The notes under the pieces are model-generated. The model did no database searches and had not been told where the DNA came from. It was given only the letters and a program-made list of their open reading frames with translations. From Desulfoscipio geothermicus (lineage in GTDB: Bacteria; Bacillota; Desulfotomaculia; Desulfotomaculales; Desulfallaceae), in contig JAENYF010000005.1 in the NCBI GenBank assembly GCA_016841905.1, forward strand, positions 24,325 through 88,324: a stretch of 64,000 bases of DNA, in the 5' to 3' direction. Made by a program: the position numbers and the translations under genes. This document shows positions 53,768 through 63,515 of this stretch, piece after piece (position 1 is the first letter of the stretch; the number at the start of each line of letters is the position of its first letter).

Positions 53768-54443
53768 GACCGTAAACCCCGCCTTCCTCGTCCCGTACAA
53801 TAACACCATTTTCCAGCTGTACCACCCTCTTTTTCATCTCATCAACAATATCCCAGGCATGGGTGGCCATTAATATCGTAGTACCCAGGCTATTGATGTC
53901 CATAAAAAGCCTCATCAGCTCCCAGGATGTATCAGGGTCGAGATTGCCCGTCGGTTCATCCGCCAAGATCAGCGCCGGGTTATTCACAATAGCACGGGCT
54001 ACGGCAGTACGCTGTTGCTCGCCCCCAGAAAGCTGGTACGGCCGCATGTTGAGCTTCTTTTCCATACCCACCATACGCAGCGCCTCCGGCACCACCTGCT
54101 TCATCTCTCTGCGTGAGGCACCAATTATTTCCAGGGCAAAGGCTACGTTTTCAAAAACAGTTCTATTAGGTATCAGCCGGAAATCCTGGTACACCATACC
54201 CATCTGGCGGCGCAGGTAAGGCACCTGCCGGTTTTTCATTCTGGGCAGGCTCCGGCCATTCACGATAACCTGCCCGTGAGTGGGCAGTTCCTCCCGACAA
54301 ATTAATTTTGTCAGGGTAGACTTACCCGCCCCGCTGGGTCCTACTAAAAATACAAATTCACCTTTATTAATGTGTAAAGTTATACTATTGAGGGCCTGCA
54401 CCTGGTTCGGATATGTTTTAGAGACGTTGTAAAATTGAATCAT
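53757..54443 (-). CDS. ftsE: Cell division ATP-binding protein FtsE
   Basis: A 228-residue ABC ATPase. Walker A FLVGPSGAGKSTLTKLI (near 36), Q-loop VYQDFRLIPNRTVFENVAF, signature LSGGEQQRTAVARAI, Walker B ALILADEPTGNLDP, H-loop TILMATHAWDI. ATP use by FtsE drives FtsX to switch on the EnvC-like hydrolase. The ATG at 54443 after GAGG fits the family; a frame to 54455 is open. Confidence 0.96.
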   Translation of the reverse strand: MIQFYNVSKTYPNQVQALNSITLHINKGEFVFLVGPSGAGKSTLTKLICREELPTHGQVIVNGRSLPRMKNRQVPYLRRQMGMVYQDFRLIPNRTVFENVAFALEIIGASRREMKQVVPEALRMVGMEKKLNMRPYQLSGGEQQRTAVARAIVNNPALILADEPTGNLDPDTSWELMRLFMDINSLGTTILMATHAWDIVDEMKKRVVQLENGVIVRDEEGGVYGHDH

Positions 54444-54566
54444 GCTGTACCTCATCTGTTAAACTTCGGTGATTATGTAAATTACTTCGACAGGTGTAAT
54501 AATAATTCCTTTAACAAATTGGCATTTCGACAGCAGATAAGCAAATCCTGCAACAAAAGGGAAAAC

Positions 54567-54590
54567 AAAAATACCCCGCAGGGTATTTTT
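54567..54590 (-). terminator. Terminator downstream of the transketolase operon
   Basis: AAAAATACCC (54567-54576) with GGGTATTTTT (54581-54590) and loop CGCA. On the minus strand TTTTTG follows the stem. It separates transketolase from ftsE. Confidence 0.8.
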
Positions 54591-54644
54591 TGTTAGCACA
54601 TATAGAGTTTCTCCAGCCACAGCCGGCATTGCCTGCACCTAAAG

Positions 54645-55592
54645 CTATTTGACCTTGCGCTGCAGCACCTCTTGCACCGCACTGACCAAATCGCCGACCG
54701 TCAAGCCATATTTCTCCAGCAAAGCCTGGGGCTTGCCGGATTCACCAAAGGTATCCCGCACGCCTACCCGGCGCATGGGTACCGGGTAATTTTCTACCAG
54801 CGCCTCGGCCACGGCGCCGCCCAGGCCGCCATTGATGCTGTGCTCCTCCGCGGTGACCACCGCTCCAGTGGCCAGGGCCGCTGCCACCAGCGCCTCTACG
54901 TCCAAAGGCTTAATGGTATGCATATCCAGCACCAGCACGTCCACGCCCTGGCCGGCCAAAGTTTCCGCCGCTTCCAGCGCAGCGCTCACCATAATACCGC
55001 AGGCCACGATGGCCGCGTCCTTGCCCTCCCGGAGAATGACAGCCTTGCCGGGCACAAAATTAAAGCTGGCTTCGTTGTGCAGCACCGGAACCTCGGAACG
55101 TCCCATTCTGATATATACAGGCCCGTCCATCTCCGCTGCAGCCAGCACCGCCGCCCTGGTTTCCACGCCGTCGGCGGGCACAAACACAGTCATATTGGGC
55201 AGACAGCGCATCAGCGCAATGTCCTCCAGCATCTGGTGAGAGGCACCGTCCTCACCCACCGTAAGACCGGCATGAGTTGCCCCTATTTTAACGTTAAGCT
55301 GTGGATAAGCAATGCTGTTCCTAATCTGGTCGTACACCCGCCCGGTGCCGAAGACGGCAAAGGTACTGGCAAAGGCTATTTTCCCAGCCGCGGCCAGACC
55401 GGCAGCGGTGCCCATCAGGTTTTGCTCGGCTATGCCCATATTAAAAAACCGGCGGGGATACTTTTGCCCGAAATCATAGGTTTTGGTGGACTTGGATAAA
55501 TCCGCATCCAGCACTACTACTGCGGGGTTTTTTCCCCCCAACTCCACCAGCGCGGCGCCGTATGCATCCCGGGTGGCTATCTTCTTGGTCAT
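54645..55592 (-). CDS. Transketolase, C-terminal subunit
   Basis: A 315-residue half-transketolase holding the pyrimidine-binding and C-terminal domains. FFNMGIAEQNLMGTAAGLAA includes the catalytic Glu that activates thiamine diphosphate; THAGLTVGEDGASHQMLED and GPVYIRMGRSEVPV are also typical, as is AVVTAEEHSINGGLGGAVAE. It pairs with the N-terminal half encoded upstream. GGAGG precedes the ATG. The two halves are separated by ~180 bases that hold two large palindromes. Confidence 0.93.
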   Translation of the reverse strand: MTKKIATRDAYGAALVELGGKNPAVVVLDADLSKSTKTYDFGQKYPRRFFNMGIAEQNLMGTAAGLAAAGKIAFASTFAVFGTGRVYDQIRNSIAYPQLNVKIGATHAGLTVGEDGASHQMLEDIALMRCLPNMTVFVPADGVETRAAVLAAAEMDGPVYIRMGRSEVPVLHNEASFNFVPGKAVILREGKDAAIVACGIMVSAALEAAETLAGQGVDVLVLDMHTIKPLDVEALVAAALATGAVVTAEEHSINGGLGGAVAEALVENYPVPMRRVGVRDTFGESGKPQALLEKYGLTVGDLVSAVQEVLQRKVK

Positions 55593-55617
55593 CTATGCAA
55601 ACCTCCTATTGAAGCAA

Positions 55618-55663
55618 GTTCTAAAATTCAGGGGGAGATTCAACTCCCCCTGAATTTTAGAAC
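55618..55663. repeat. Perfect 20-bp inverted repeat between the transketolase halves
   Basis: GTTCTAAAATTCAGGGGGAG (55618-55637) pairs perfectly with its complement at 55644-55663; loop ATTCAA. No T-run follows on either strand. It lies 26 bases upstream of the C-terminal subunit gene. Confidence 0.8.
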
Positions 55664-55675
55664 TGCAAAATGCAT

Positions 55676-55733
55676 GACTTAGTTGGCGTTGTACTCCTAC
55701 TTTTAAAAGTGGGAGACTTACGCCAAGTTAGTC
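55676..55733. repeat. Large nested palindrome, possible IS605/PATE-type end or MITE
   Basis: Outer arms GACTTAGTTGGCGT (55676-55689) and ACGCCAAGTTAGTC (55720-55733), 12 of 14 paired. Inner arms CTCCTACTTT (55694-55703) and AAAGTGGGAG (55706-55715), 9 of 10 paired. The inner CCACTTTTAAAAGTGGG-like hairpin resembles end hairpins of IS200/IS605-type elements. No transposase is present. Confidence 0.55.
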
Positions 55734-55775
55734 AGGTTGAACAATAAAGTCGGCCAAGCTATACAGCGCTATCGT

Positions 55776-56597
55776 CTAAAGCTCAGCCAGCGCCTTTTCC
55801 ACCTGCTCAGGCTTAGGCGCTGTGCCGTGCCAGCTTGCCTCGTTTTCCATAAAGGAAACGCCTTTGCCCTTGACGGTCCGGGCGATAATTATGCTGGGCT
55901 TGCCTCGTATAGCCTTGGCATGTTCAATCGCCGCCAGGATTTGCTCCAAATCATGCCCGTCGATTTCCTGCACCGCCCAGCCAAAGGCACGCCACTTATC
56001 AGCCAAAGGCTCGTAGGACATCACCACATCACAGCGACCGTCGATTTGCAGGCCATTGTAATCCAAAAAGGCTATGACGTTATCCAGCTTATAGTGGGCC
56101 GCAGCCATGGCGGCCTCCCAGACCTGCCCTTCCTCCGCTTCACCGTCCCCCAGCATCACAAACACCCGGTAATCTTTGCCGTCCAGCTTGCCGGCCAGAG
56201 CCATGCCATTGGCCGCAGACAGTCCCTGCCCCAGCGACCCGGTGGTCATCTCCACCCCCGGCACCTTGCGCATATCCGGGTGCCCCTGAAGCAGGCTGCC
56301 CACCTGGCGCAGCGTGGTCAGCTGCTCCACCGGAAAATAACCACGCTCGGCCAGGGCGGCGTAGAGAACCGGCGCAGCGTGGCCCTTGGATAACACAAAA
56401 CGATCCCGCTCCGGCCAGGCCGGATTTTGGGGGTCGATGCTCATTACCTCGAAATACAGCACAGTCACAATGTCGGCTGCAGACAGCGACCCGCCCGGGT
56501 GGCCGGATGCAGCAGCTCCCACCATAACCACTATATCACGCCTGATCTGCCGAGCCTGAGCCTGTAATTTAGCCAACTTTTCCGCTTGTCCACTCAT
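55776..56597 (-). CDS. Transketolase, N-terminal subunit
   Basis: A 273-residue half-transketolase with the pyrophosphate-binding domain. [37 protein letters not shown] and the thiamine motif [20 protein letters not shown] ... [10 protein letters not shown] (GDG to N) are visible. With the C-terminal half it moves two-carbon units in the non-oxidative pentose phosphate pathway. GGAGG nine bases before the ATG at 56597 sets the start, leaving a 22-base gap to yitT. Confidence 0.93.
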   Translation of the reverse strand: MSGQAEKLAKLQAQARQIRRDIVVMVGAAASGHPGGSLSAADIVTVLYFEVMSIDPQNPAWPERDRFVLSKGHAAPVLYAALAERGYFPVEQLTTLRQVGSLLQGHPDMRKVPGVEMTTGSLGQGLSAANGMALAGKLDGKDYRVFVMLGDGEAEEGQVWEAAMAAAHYKLDNVIAFLDYNGLQIDGRCDVVMSYEPLADKWRAFGWAVQEIDGHDLEQILAAIEHAKAIRGKPSIIIARTVKGKGVSFMENEASWHGTAPKPEQVEKALAEL

Positions 56598-56619
56598 CGA
56601 CGTAAACCTCCGATCAATT

Positions 56620-57471
56620 CTACTTTTCATGGCCATATCCTTTAAAACCTTCCCCGAGCACCTCCCGCATATCGGCTACTATGATAAACGCCCGGGGATC
56701 AACCTGGTAGACAATGTCTTTCAGCCGGCTGACCTCGGAACGGTTGACCACGCTCAAGATCACCTCCCGGTCGTTGCCTGTATACAGCCCCCGCCCTTTA
56801 AGGGCCGTGGCGCCCCGGTCCAAATCATGCAAAATCTTATCGGCAATAATGTCCGTATGGTCGGAAATAATAAAGAATGCCTTGGTATAGCTGATACCTT
56901 CCTGGACCGTATCAATCACCCGGGTTGCTACAAAGATGCTGATTAGCGCGTATAAGGACAGCTCCCAGGACTGGAAAACCACCCCCGCTGCCACTACCAC
57001 CACACCGTCCAACAGAAACAGCAGCTGGCCGATATTGATATCCGTATAAGTGCGCAAAATCGCCGCGGCCAAGTCGGTACCCCCGGTGGTCCCCCGAAAG
57101 AGGAAAACCAAGCCCAGTCCCAGGCCCACCAGCACACCCCCGAACAGGCTGGCTAAAAGGGGATCCCGGGTGGGCACCGGGACAAACAGGCTAAAAACAT
57201 CCACCAATACCGCCAGAGCAACCGAGCCATACAGTGAGCGCAGCCCGAAAGCCCACCCCAGCCTGTAAATACCCAGGGCATACAGCGGCACATCCAACGC
57301 CAGCATGGTCATACCCACCGGGGTATGGAGCAAATAATGCAATATGGTGGCCACACCGCTGGTGCCGCCGGCGGCAATCTTATTGGGCACCAGGAACATA
57401 TCCAGGCCCAGTGCCGTAATTGCCACGCCCACCGTAACCCAAAAGAATTTAGCCATTATTTTCCAGGTCAT
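56620..57471 (-). CDS. yitT: YitT-family membrane protein
   Basis: A 283-residue protein with five or six membrane segments. [39 protein letters not shown] and [20 protein letters not shown] are typical of YitT/DUF161. The C-terminal DUF2179 domain ([40 protein letters not shown]) may bind a ligand. Function is unknown; some homologues are linked to export or stress. It lies just upstream of the transketolase genes on the same strand, likely one transcript. Confidence 0.88.
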   Translation of the reverse strand: MTWKIMAKFFWVTVGVAITALGLDMFLVPNKIAAGGTSGVATILHYLLHTPVGMTMLALDVPLYALGIYRLGWAFGLRSLYGSVALAVLVDVFSLFVPVPTRDPLLASLFGGVLVGLGLGLVFLFRGTTGGTDLAAAILRTYTDINIGQLLFLLDGVVVVAAGVVFQSWELSLYALISIFVATRVIDTVQEGISYTKAFFIISDHTDIIADKILHDLDRGATALKGRGLYTGNDREVILSVVNRSEVSRLKDIVYQVDPRAFIIVADMREVLGEGFKGYGHEK

Positions 57472-57676
57472 TTAATCTCCCCACAGTTGGCCCGATATAA
57501 GATTATCTTTTCCCAGCTACTTGATCATATTCCGCCCAAACCGGGCTTATCTCTGCAACATGCTCCATAATATTCTTGTTTACTTAAAAAAATCCTGCCC
57601 TAGCTGTCGAAAAAAGAGTAGGTCAGTGCATACCCTTTGGTGGTCCTGGCTAAGAATAACCTTGAGGTGATGGAAA

Positions 57677-58192
57677 ATGATGAAACCAATGCGCTGTCAG
57701 GTGTGTGGAGAAGTATACCTGGGGGAGCAGGTACCCGACCGGTGTCCCTTCTGCGGAGCGGCCGGCCGGCAAATGGTCCATGCCGCAGAATGGATCGACT
57801 ACGACAAGCTGGACCTGGACCAAGGAGACCAGGAAAAATGCCGTACCGCCCTTGGGTTTGAAATAAGCAACTGGACCTTTTACAAATGCTGTGTTGATAA
57901 AGCCGGCAACATCTTCAACCAGGCGATTTTCAAGCGGTTGGCCAAGCAGGAAATGGAGCACGCCGAAGTACTGGCCCGCATGATGGGTGAAGAAATGCCC
58001 GCCTTCACCGAGGAAAGCTGCCCAGGCAACGACAAGGAAAAATTCGAGGAAGCACATCTGCGGGAACACCGGGCCATCAAATACTACCTGGAGTCCGCCG
58101 CCAGCGCCCAGCATCCCCGGGTCAAGGAGATCTTCCGCGCCCTGTCTGAAATTGAAACCGAGCACCTGCAGATATCGAACGTTTACAAGTAA
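57677..58192 (+). CDS. Rubrerythrin-like protein with N-terminal rubredoxin-type domain
   Basis: A 171-residue protein. An N-terminal rubredoxin-like knuckle MRCQVCGEVYLGEQVPDRCP FCG binds iron through two CxxC pairs (near 7-28). A four-helix bundle follows with diiron-type ligands: KRLAKQEMEHAEVLARMMGE, HLREHRAIKYYLESAASA and ALSEIETEHLQISNVYK. The order (rubredoxin first) is that of reverse or nigerythrin-type rubrerythrins, which scavenge peroxide in anaerobes. GAGGTG lies before tandem ATGs. A lone plus-strand gene. Confidence 0.88.
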   Translation: MMKPMRCQVCGEVYLGEQVPDRCPFCGAAGRQMVHAAEWIDYDKLDLDQGDQEKCRTALGFEISNWTFYKCCVDKAGNIFNQAIFKRLAKQEMEHAEVLARMMGEEMPAFTEESCPGNDKEKFEEAHLREHRAIKYYLESAASAQHPRVKEIFRALSEIETEHLQISNVYK

Positions 58193-58285
58193 GAAACGTG
58201 TTTTCTATAAACGGCGCACTTTTGCACCAACGTGGCTGTCTTTTGTTGCTCTGTTGAGCAACGCATGGAAACCGGCATAAAATAA

Positions 58286-58320
58286 CTCCCGGTGCCTCTA
58301 AAGGGCAGCGGGAGCTGTTT
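58286..58320 (+). terminator. Terminator of the rubrerythrin gene
   Basis: CTCCCG (58286-58291) with CGGGAG (58309-58314); TGCC/GGGCA adds an inner stem. CTGTTTCG follows on the plus strand. T-run is short. Confidence 0.5.
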
Positions 58321-58383
58321 CGTGCTATATCGTTAAGAAACCCGGTGAAGAAATGCCCCGCAGCCAAGCTTGCCCTGGTTGCC

Positions 58384-59488
58384 TTACCCGTTGCGGGCCT
58401 GCTCCTGCAGGTAGGCGGTGATAAACTCGTCGAGATTGCCATCCATCACCGATTCCACGTTGCCAATCTCCACCCCGGTTCGGTGGTCCTTGACCAGCGA
58501 GTATGGATGGAACACGTAGGAGCGAACCTGGCTGCCCCAGGCGATTTCCTTGTTCTCACCGCGCATTTGGGACAGTTCAGCTTCCTTTTTCTGATTTTCC
58601 AGGTCCATCAGCTTGGCTGTAAGCACCTTCATGGCGGTGTTGCGATTGGAGATCTGGGACCTCTCATTCTGGCATTGCACCACAATACCGGTGGGGATAT
58701 GGGTAATGCGCACCGCCGAATCAGTCTTGTTCACATGCTGCCCTCCGGCCCCCCCGGATCGGTAGGTATCTATGCGCAGGTCCTCGGAAGCAATCTGCAC
58801 CTCCACATCATCCTTTGCCTCGGGGAGCACCTCCACCGAGGCAAAGGAGGTATGCCGCCGACCGGCCGCATCGAAGGGGGAAATGCGTACCAGCCGGTGC
58901 ACCCCCTTTTCGGACTTCAGGTAACCATAGGCATTGGGCCCCGCTACCGCAAAGGTGACGCTTTTGATACCTGCTTCGTCAGCAGGCAGAATATCTAGAA
59001 TACTAACCTTAAAACCATGGTTTTCCGCCCACCGGGTAAACATGCGCAGCAGCATTTCCACCCAGTCCTGGGCCTCCGTGCCCCCCGCGCCGGCATGCAG
59101 GGCTACAATTGCATTGCTGTCATCGTGGGGCCCGCTAAGCATTACCTGCAGCTCCAGGTCGGCCACCCGCCGGCTCAAATCAGCCATCCCATCAACAGCC
59201 TCCTCCGCCAGGGCTTCCTCGTCTTCCTCTTCCCCCAGGTCGATCAATACTTCCACGTCCTCCAGGATTGTTTCCAGCTCGTTGTATGCAGCGATCCGTT
59301 CCTTTAAATTAGTGACAGTCTGGGTTACCTCCTGGGCCCGATTCTGCTCTTCCCAAAACCCCTCCCAGGTCATTTCATTTTCCAGCTCGGCTATGGTTTG
59401 TTCCTTGCCGGTCATGTCAAAGAGAAACCCTCAAATCCGCCAGGCGTTTTTTCAGGGGCTCTATTTCTCTGCGCAATTCACTGAACAA
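58384..59488 (-). CDS. prfB: Peptide chain release factor 2, programmed +1 frameshift
   Basis: RF2, which reads UAA/UGA stops. A first frame starts at TTG 59488 (after GGAGGGAG) and runs 23 codons (LFSELRREIEPLKKRLADLR in parts) to CTT TGA at 59422-59417. Skipping one T at 59419 (CTT T GAC) continues into the 343-codon main frame (59415-58384), giving 367 residues, the family length. This is the classical RF2 autoregulation site, with an SD-like GAGGG a few bases upstream. GGQHVNKTDSAVRITHIPTG contains the catalytic GGQ. SPFDAAGRRHTSFAS with SPFDAAG gives the SPF stop-recognition motif. It follows secA by 13 bases. Confidence 0.97.
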
Positions 59489-59501
59489 AGCGCTCCCTCC
59501 C

Positions 59502-62132
59502 TCAACTTACTTTGCCACAGCATTTTTTATACTTCTTGCCGCTGCCGCAGGGACAAGGGTCATTGCGGCCAACTTTAACCTCGCGGCGCACGGGTACTGG
59601 TGCTGCTTCGTCCTGGTACTTGTTCTCAATGGTCTGGCGCTGCTGCTGGGGAGATTGAACCACGTTCACCCGGAAGACGTAGCGCACCACATCTTCCCGG
59701 ATAGCATCGATCATATTTTGGAACATCTGGTAGCTCTCGAATTTATACTCCACCAGGGGGTTCTTCTGGCCGTAAGCCCGCAGGCCAATGCCCTCCCGCA
59801 GCTGATCCATGGCGTCCAAGTGGTCCATCCACTTTTCGTCCACCATGCGCAGCAGCACCATCCGCTCCAGCTCCCGCAGTAATTCCGCACCCAGCTCGGC
59901 CTCCCGGGCCTCATAAGCAGCCAGCGCTTTTTCCAGCAGCAGGTCCCTCAGCGCCCCGCGTCCCATATCCTCCAGATCCTCCACCTGCAGCTCATGCTCG
60001 GGCAGGAAAACCTGGTCGGCATTGGTCAGCAAGCCCTCCAAATCCCACTCCTCGGGAATCACCCCGTTCGGCACGTAAACCTCCACCGCAGCGTCTACCG
60101 TATCGGTAATCATCTGCAGCACCACATCTTTGAGATCCTCGCCCAGCAGCACCTGCATGCGCTGCCGGTAAATCACCTCGCGCTGCTGGTTCATCACATC
60201 ATCATATTCCAACACATGCTTGCGGGTGTCAAAATTGCGGTTCTCCACCCGTTTCTGGGCACTTTCTATAGAGCGGGTGACCAGGCCATGCTCAATGGGC
60301 ACATCCTCCTCTAACCCCAGTTTATCCATTATACCGGCAATATTATCAGAACCAAACAGCCGCATCAAATCGTCCTCCAGAGAACTAAAGAACTGGCTGG
60401 ACCCCGGGTCTCCCTGACGTCCCGAGCGGCCCCGCAGCTGGTTGTCAATCCGGCGGCTCTCATGGCGCTCAGTGCCGATAATATGCAGGCCGCCCAGCGC
60501 CACTACCTGGCGGTGCTCCTCTGCGCACTGCTGCTCATATTTGGCCAGCAACTGCTGGTATAATTCCCCTGCCGCTATGGGATCCTCGGGGTCATAAGCA
60601 CTGTGGGTGCGCAGATCCGCCTGGGCTAAAAACTCGGGATTGCCCCCAAGCACGATATCAGTGCCACGCCCCGCCATGTTGGTAGCAATGGTCACCGCCC
60701 TCAGCCGGCCGGCCTGGGCGACAATTTCAGCTTCCTTGTCATGGAACTTGGCGTTCAGCACCTGATGGGGTATCCCATGCCGGCGCAGCATTTCATGTAA
60801 CACCTCAGACTTTTCAATGGATATGGTACCCACCAGCACCGGCTGTCCGGTGGCATGCTTCTGGGCAATTTCATCGACCACAGCCTTAAACTTAGCCGGT
60901 TCGGTTTTATACACCAAATCAGACAGCTCCTGGCGGGCCATCGGCTTGTTGGTGGGGATCACTACCACATCTAGGTTGTAGATTTTACGAAATTCCTCCT
61001 GCTCGGTCTCTGCCGTACCCGTCATCCCGGCCAGCTTCTCGTACATCCGGAAATAGTTCTGGAAGGTGATGGTAGCCAAAGTCTGGGACTCCCGCTCTAC
61101 CCGCACGCCCTCCTTGGCCTCTATGGCTTGGTGCAGCCCATCGCTGTAACGGCGCCCGAACATCAGGCGGCCGGTGAACTCATCGACGATAATCACCTCG
61201 CCGTCCTTAACCACGTAATCCCGGTCCCGTTTCATCAGGGCATGGGCCTTCAAGGCCTGATTCAGGTGGTGGGTAAGCTCCATGTGCACATCATCATAAA
61301 GATTCTCCACCCCCAGCATCTGCTCCGCCCGAGTCACACCTTCCTCAGTGAGCACCACGGTACGCGCCTTTTCATCCACGGTATAATCGGTATCCGGGTG
61401 CAGCCGCGGCACCAGCTTGGCAAAGGTAAAATAAAGGTCGGTGGCCTTATCCGCTTGGCCTGAGATAATCAGCGGGGTGCGGGCCTCGTCAATGAGGATG
61501 CTGTCCACCTCGTCCACGATGGCATAATTGAGCTGCCGCTGCACCAGCTGGTCCGCCTGCAGCGCCATGTTATCCCGCAAATAATCAAAGCCAAACTCAT
61601 TATTAGTACCATAAGTAACATCGCAGTTATAGGAACGTTTGCGTTCATCCCAACTGAGACCGTGTACAATCAAACCCACGGACAAACCCAGGAACTTATA
61701 AAGGCGACCCATCCACTCGCTATCCCGGCTGGCTAGGTAATCGTTCACCGTGACCACATGCACACCCTTGCCCAGCAGGGCATTTAAGTATACCGGCAGC
61801 GTGGCCACCAACGTTTTACCTTCACCTGTGCGCATCTCGGCAATCTTGCCTTTGTGCAGCACCATGCCGCCCAGCAGCTGTACATCAAAATGGCGCATAC
61901 CCAGCACCCGCTTGGATGCCTCCCGCGCCACGGCAAAGGCCTCGGGCAGCAGGTCGTCCAGCGTCGCGCCCTGGTCCAGCCGTTCTTTAAACTCGGGGGT
62001 TTTGGCCTGCAGCTGCGCATCGGAAAGCGCGCCGATTTGGGTTTCAAGTTCATTTATTTGGTTAACAATCCTTTGCAGTCGTTTTATTTCCCTTGAATTA
62101 TCATCTAACCAATTGCGTAAAAAATTTAACAT
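59502..62132 (-). CDS. secA: Protein translocase ATPase SecA
   Basis: An 876-residue preprotein motor. Walker [21 protein letters not shown] (near 100), Walker B region [20 protein letters not shown], motif III/preprotein domain, [55 protein letters not shown], and a C-terminal zinc-binding tail [20 protein letters not shown]. The tail binds SecB or lipids; no SecB is expected in Firmicutes. AAAGGTG precedes the ATG. Part of the hpf-secA-prfB cluster. Confidence 0.98.
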   Translation of the reverse strand: MLNFLRNWLDDNSREIKRLQRIVNQINELETQIGALSDAQLQAKTPEFKERLDQGATLDDLLPEAFAVAREASKRVLGMRHFDVQLLGGMVLHKGKIAEMRTGEGKTLVATLPVYLNALLGKGVHVVTVNDYLASRDSEWMGRLYKFLGLSVGLIVHGLSWDERKRSYNCDVTYGTNNEFGFDYLRDNMALQADQLVQRQLNYAIVDEVDSILIDEARTPLIISGQADKATDLYFTFAKLVPRLHPDTDYTVDEKARTVVLTEEGVTRAEQMLGVENLYDDVHMELTHHLNQALKAHALMKRDRDYVVKDGEVIIVDEFTGRLMFGRRYSDGLHQAIEAKEGVRVERESQTLATITFQNYFRMYEKLAGMTGTAETEQEEFRKIYNLDVVVIPTNKPMARQELSDLVYKTEPAKFKAVVDEIAQKHATGQPVLVGTISIEKSEVLHEMLRRHGIPHQVLNAKFHDKEAEIVAQAGRLRAVTIATNMAGRGTDIVLGGNPEFLAQADLRTHSAYDPEDPIAAGELYQQLLAKYEQQCAEEHRQVVALGGLHIIGTERHESRRIDNQLRGRSGRQGDPGSSQFFSSLEDDLMRLFGSDNIAGIMDKLGLEEDVPIEHGLVTRSIESAQKRVENRNFDTRKHVLEYDDVMNQQREVIYRQRMQVLLGEDLKDVVLQMITDTVDAAVEVYVPNGVIPEEWDLEGLLTNADQVFLPEHELQVEDLEDMGRGALRDLLLEKALAAYEAREAELGAELLRELERMVLLRMVDEKWMDHLDAMDQLREGIGLRAYGQKNPLVEYKFESYQMFQNMIDAIREDVVRYVFRVNVVQSPQQQRQTIENKYQDEAAPVPVRREVKVGRNDPCPCGSGKKYKKCCGKVS

Positions 62133-62228
62133 AGGTTATCACCTTTCTAAAAATAAGCAAGGGAACCGTATGGCTCCCATAAATATACACTATAATATTA
62201 CTACTTTAGACAATCGGCTGCAACCCTT

Positions 62229-62275
62229 GCTAGGAAATGCCCGCCTTGCAAAAAACAAGGCGGGCATTTCCTAGC
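62229..62275. repeat. Perfect 20-bp hairpin between hpf and secA
   Basis: GCTAGGAAATGCCCGCCTTG (62229-62248) pairs perfectly with its complement (62256-62275). The loop is CAAAAAA, which on the minus strand is TTTTTTG. It lies past the hpf stop. No T-run follows the stem on either strand, so normal termination is doubtful; it may stabilise the hpf transcript end. Confidence 0.65.
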
Positions 62276-62309
62276 AAAAGAGTATAAATATTTAGTTTTC
62301 AAAACATTT

Positions 62310-62858
62310 TTAAAAATCCGGCTCAATCAGGCCGTACTTTCCGTCCTTGCGCTTGTATACTACGTTTACCTGCTCGGTTTCGGCATTAGCAAAAACGAAG
62401 AAGTTATGGCCCAGCAGGTTCATCTGCATAACCGCTTCATCTACATGCATAGGCCTAAAAGCAAAACGCTTGGTTTTGACCAATTGGATACCTTCATAAT
62501 CCTCATCATCATGGAACCGTGGCTCAGCATTAACCTTGACATCAGCGGCAGCCCGACGGCGAGACAGTTTTCCCTTGTATTTCTCAATTTGCTTTTCCAG
62601 TTTCTCCACAACCAGGTCAATGGAAGAATACATATCACCGGTGGCTTCCTCGCCGCGCAGAATCATACTGTTAAATGGTATGGTAACCTCAACCCGATGC
62701 GATGCACCTTCATTACGCGAAACACCCTCCACCGTTAATATCACGGTAGCCTCATGAGCGTTTTCCAGGAACTTACCCAGTTTACCCACCCGTTTTTCAA
62801 CGTAATCATTCAGGGCACCTGTTACCTCAATATTTCTACCTCTTACTAAAACCTTCAC
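62310..62858 (-). CDS. hpf: Ribosome hibernation promoting factor, long form
   Basis: A 182-residue protein. The N-terminal domain (VLVRGRNIEVTGALNDYVEK) binds the 30S decoding centre; the C-terminal domain (TKRFAFRPMHVDEAVMQMNL, HNFFVFANAETEQVNVVYKR) dimerises ribosomes into 100S particles. GTG at 62858 nine bases after AAAGGAG fits the family start (MKVLVRGRN); a TTG at 62867 is also in frame. It precedes secA, as usual in Firmicutes. Confidence 0.96.
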   Translation of the reverse strand: MKVLVRGRNIEVTGALNDYVEKRVGKLGKFLENAHEATVILTVEGVSRNEGASHRVEVTIPFNSMILRGEEATGDMYSSIDLVVEKLEKQIEKYKGKLSRRRAAADVKVNAEPRFHDDEDYEGIQLVKTKRFAFRPMHVDEAVMQMNLLGHNFFVFANAETEQVNVVYKRKDGKYGLIEPDF

Positions 62859-62993
62859 AACTCCCAACTCCTTTCGAGCGAGTAGTATATAATATTATTC
62901 CCGAAAATTGTAATAATTCCTGCAAAATTCTCTAACAAGTAAATAAATTTAATATTAGCCCGAAAGCTAGTCCAGGCTTATGCCCAATAACAA

Positions 62994-63018
62994 TAAAAGC
63001 CCCGGCTATAGCCGAGGC
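62994..63018 (-). terminator. Terminator of the cold shock gene
   Basis: GCCCCGGC (62999-63006) with GCCGAGGC (63011-63018), inner TATA loop. On the minus strand TTTTATTG follows. Confidence 0.75.
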
Positions 63019-63026
63019 CTGGTGTA

Positions 63027-63224
63027 CTATAATTTAACCACATTAGCAGCTTGCGGACCACGAGCACCCTCAACTATATCGAATTCCACTTCCTGGCCCT
63101 CTAACAGAGTTTTAAATCCATCTTCTTGGATTGCCGAGAAGTGAACGAAAACGTCGCCGCCGTCATCCCGCTCAATAAAGCCGTAACCCTTGTCTTTATT
63201 AAACCACTTGACCTTACCTAACAC
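63027..63224 (-). CDS. Cold shock protein
   Basis: A 65-residue CspA-type OB-fold RNA chaperone. [20 protein letters not shown] (RNP1 KGYGFIE), DVFVHFSAI (RNP2) and [17 protein letters not shown] are all present. The GTG at 63224 lies nine bases after AGGAGG and gives the exact family length; an upstream frame to 63305 has no protein character. Confidence 0.93.
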   Translation of the reverse strand: MLGKVKWFNKDKGYGFIERDDGGDVFVHFSAIQEDGFKTLLEGQEVEFDIVEGARGPQAANVVKL

Positions 63225-63515
63225 TAAAACATTCCTCCTAAAAAATAATCCCGTGGTTAAAAACTCACGTGAAACTAATGTACCACATCGCCCAATGCCT
63301 GTCAAGACTTACCACGGGTGTCAAGCTAGAGCTACAACCCGTGTCACACCGTGTCAAATTATTACTTTGTTGAAACCTGTTTTCATCCCAAAACCTGTGG
63401 ATAATGTGGATAAGTCTGTTAATAACATATAATTCAAGGGTTAGCAGTTGTGATTATCTTAAAATAAAAGGGGAAGCTTGTCACAATATAAAAACGGCAA
63501 CTTAGAACCGTGTCA
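63225..63515. other. Intergenic region with tandem DnaA boxes
   Basis: About 290 bases. TGTGGATAA occurs twice back to back at 63396-63404 and 63405-63413; each is a perfect DnaA box (reverse TTATCCACA). Further left, GTGTCA is repeated several times and ACGGGT/ACCCGT (63315-63343) can form a hairpin. The csp promoter should also be here. Confidence 0.5.

Noticed and set aside
54672..55499. 275-codon plus-strand open frame across the transketolase C-terminal subunit
   Set aside because: It is antisense to a clear transketolase domain; composition (His/Gln-rich) is the usual mirror of a real minus-strand gene, and it has no ribosome site.
63301..63360. GTGTCA repeats as a CRISPR or iteron array
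   Set aside because: Units are short, irregularly spaced and differ; there are no spacers of even length.
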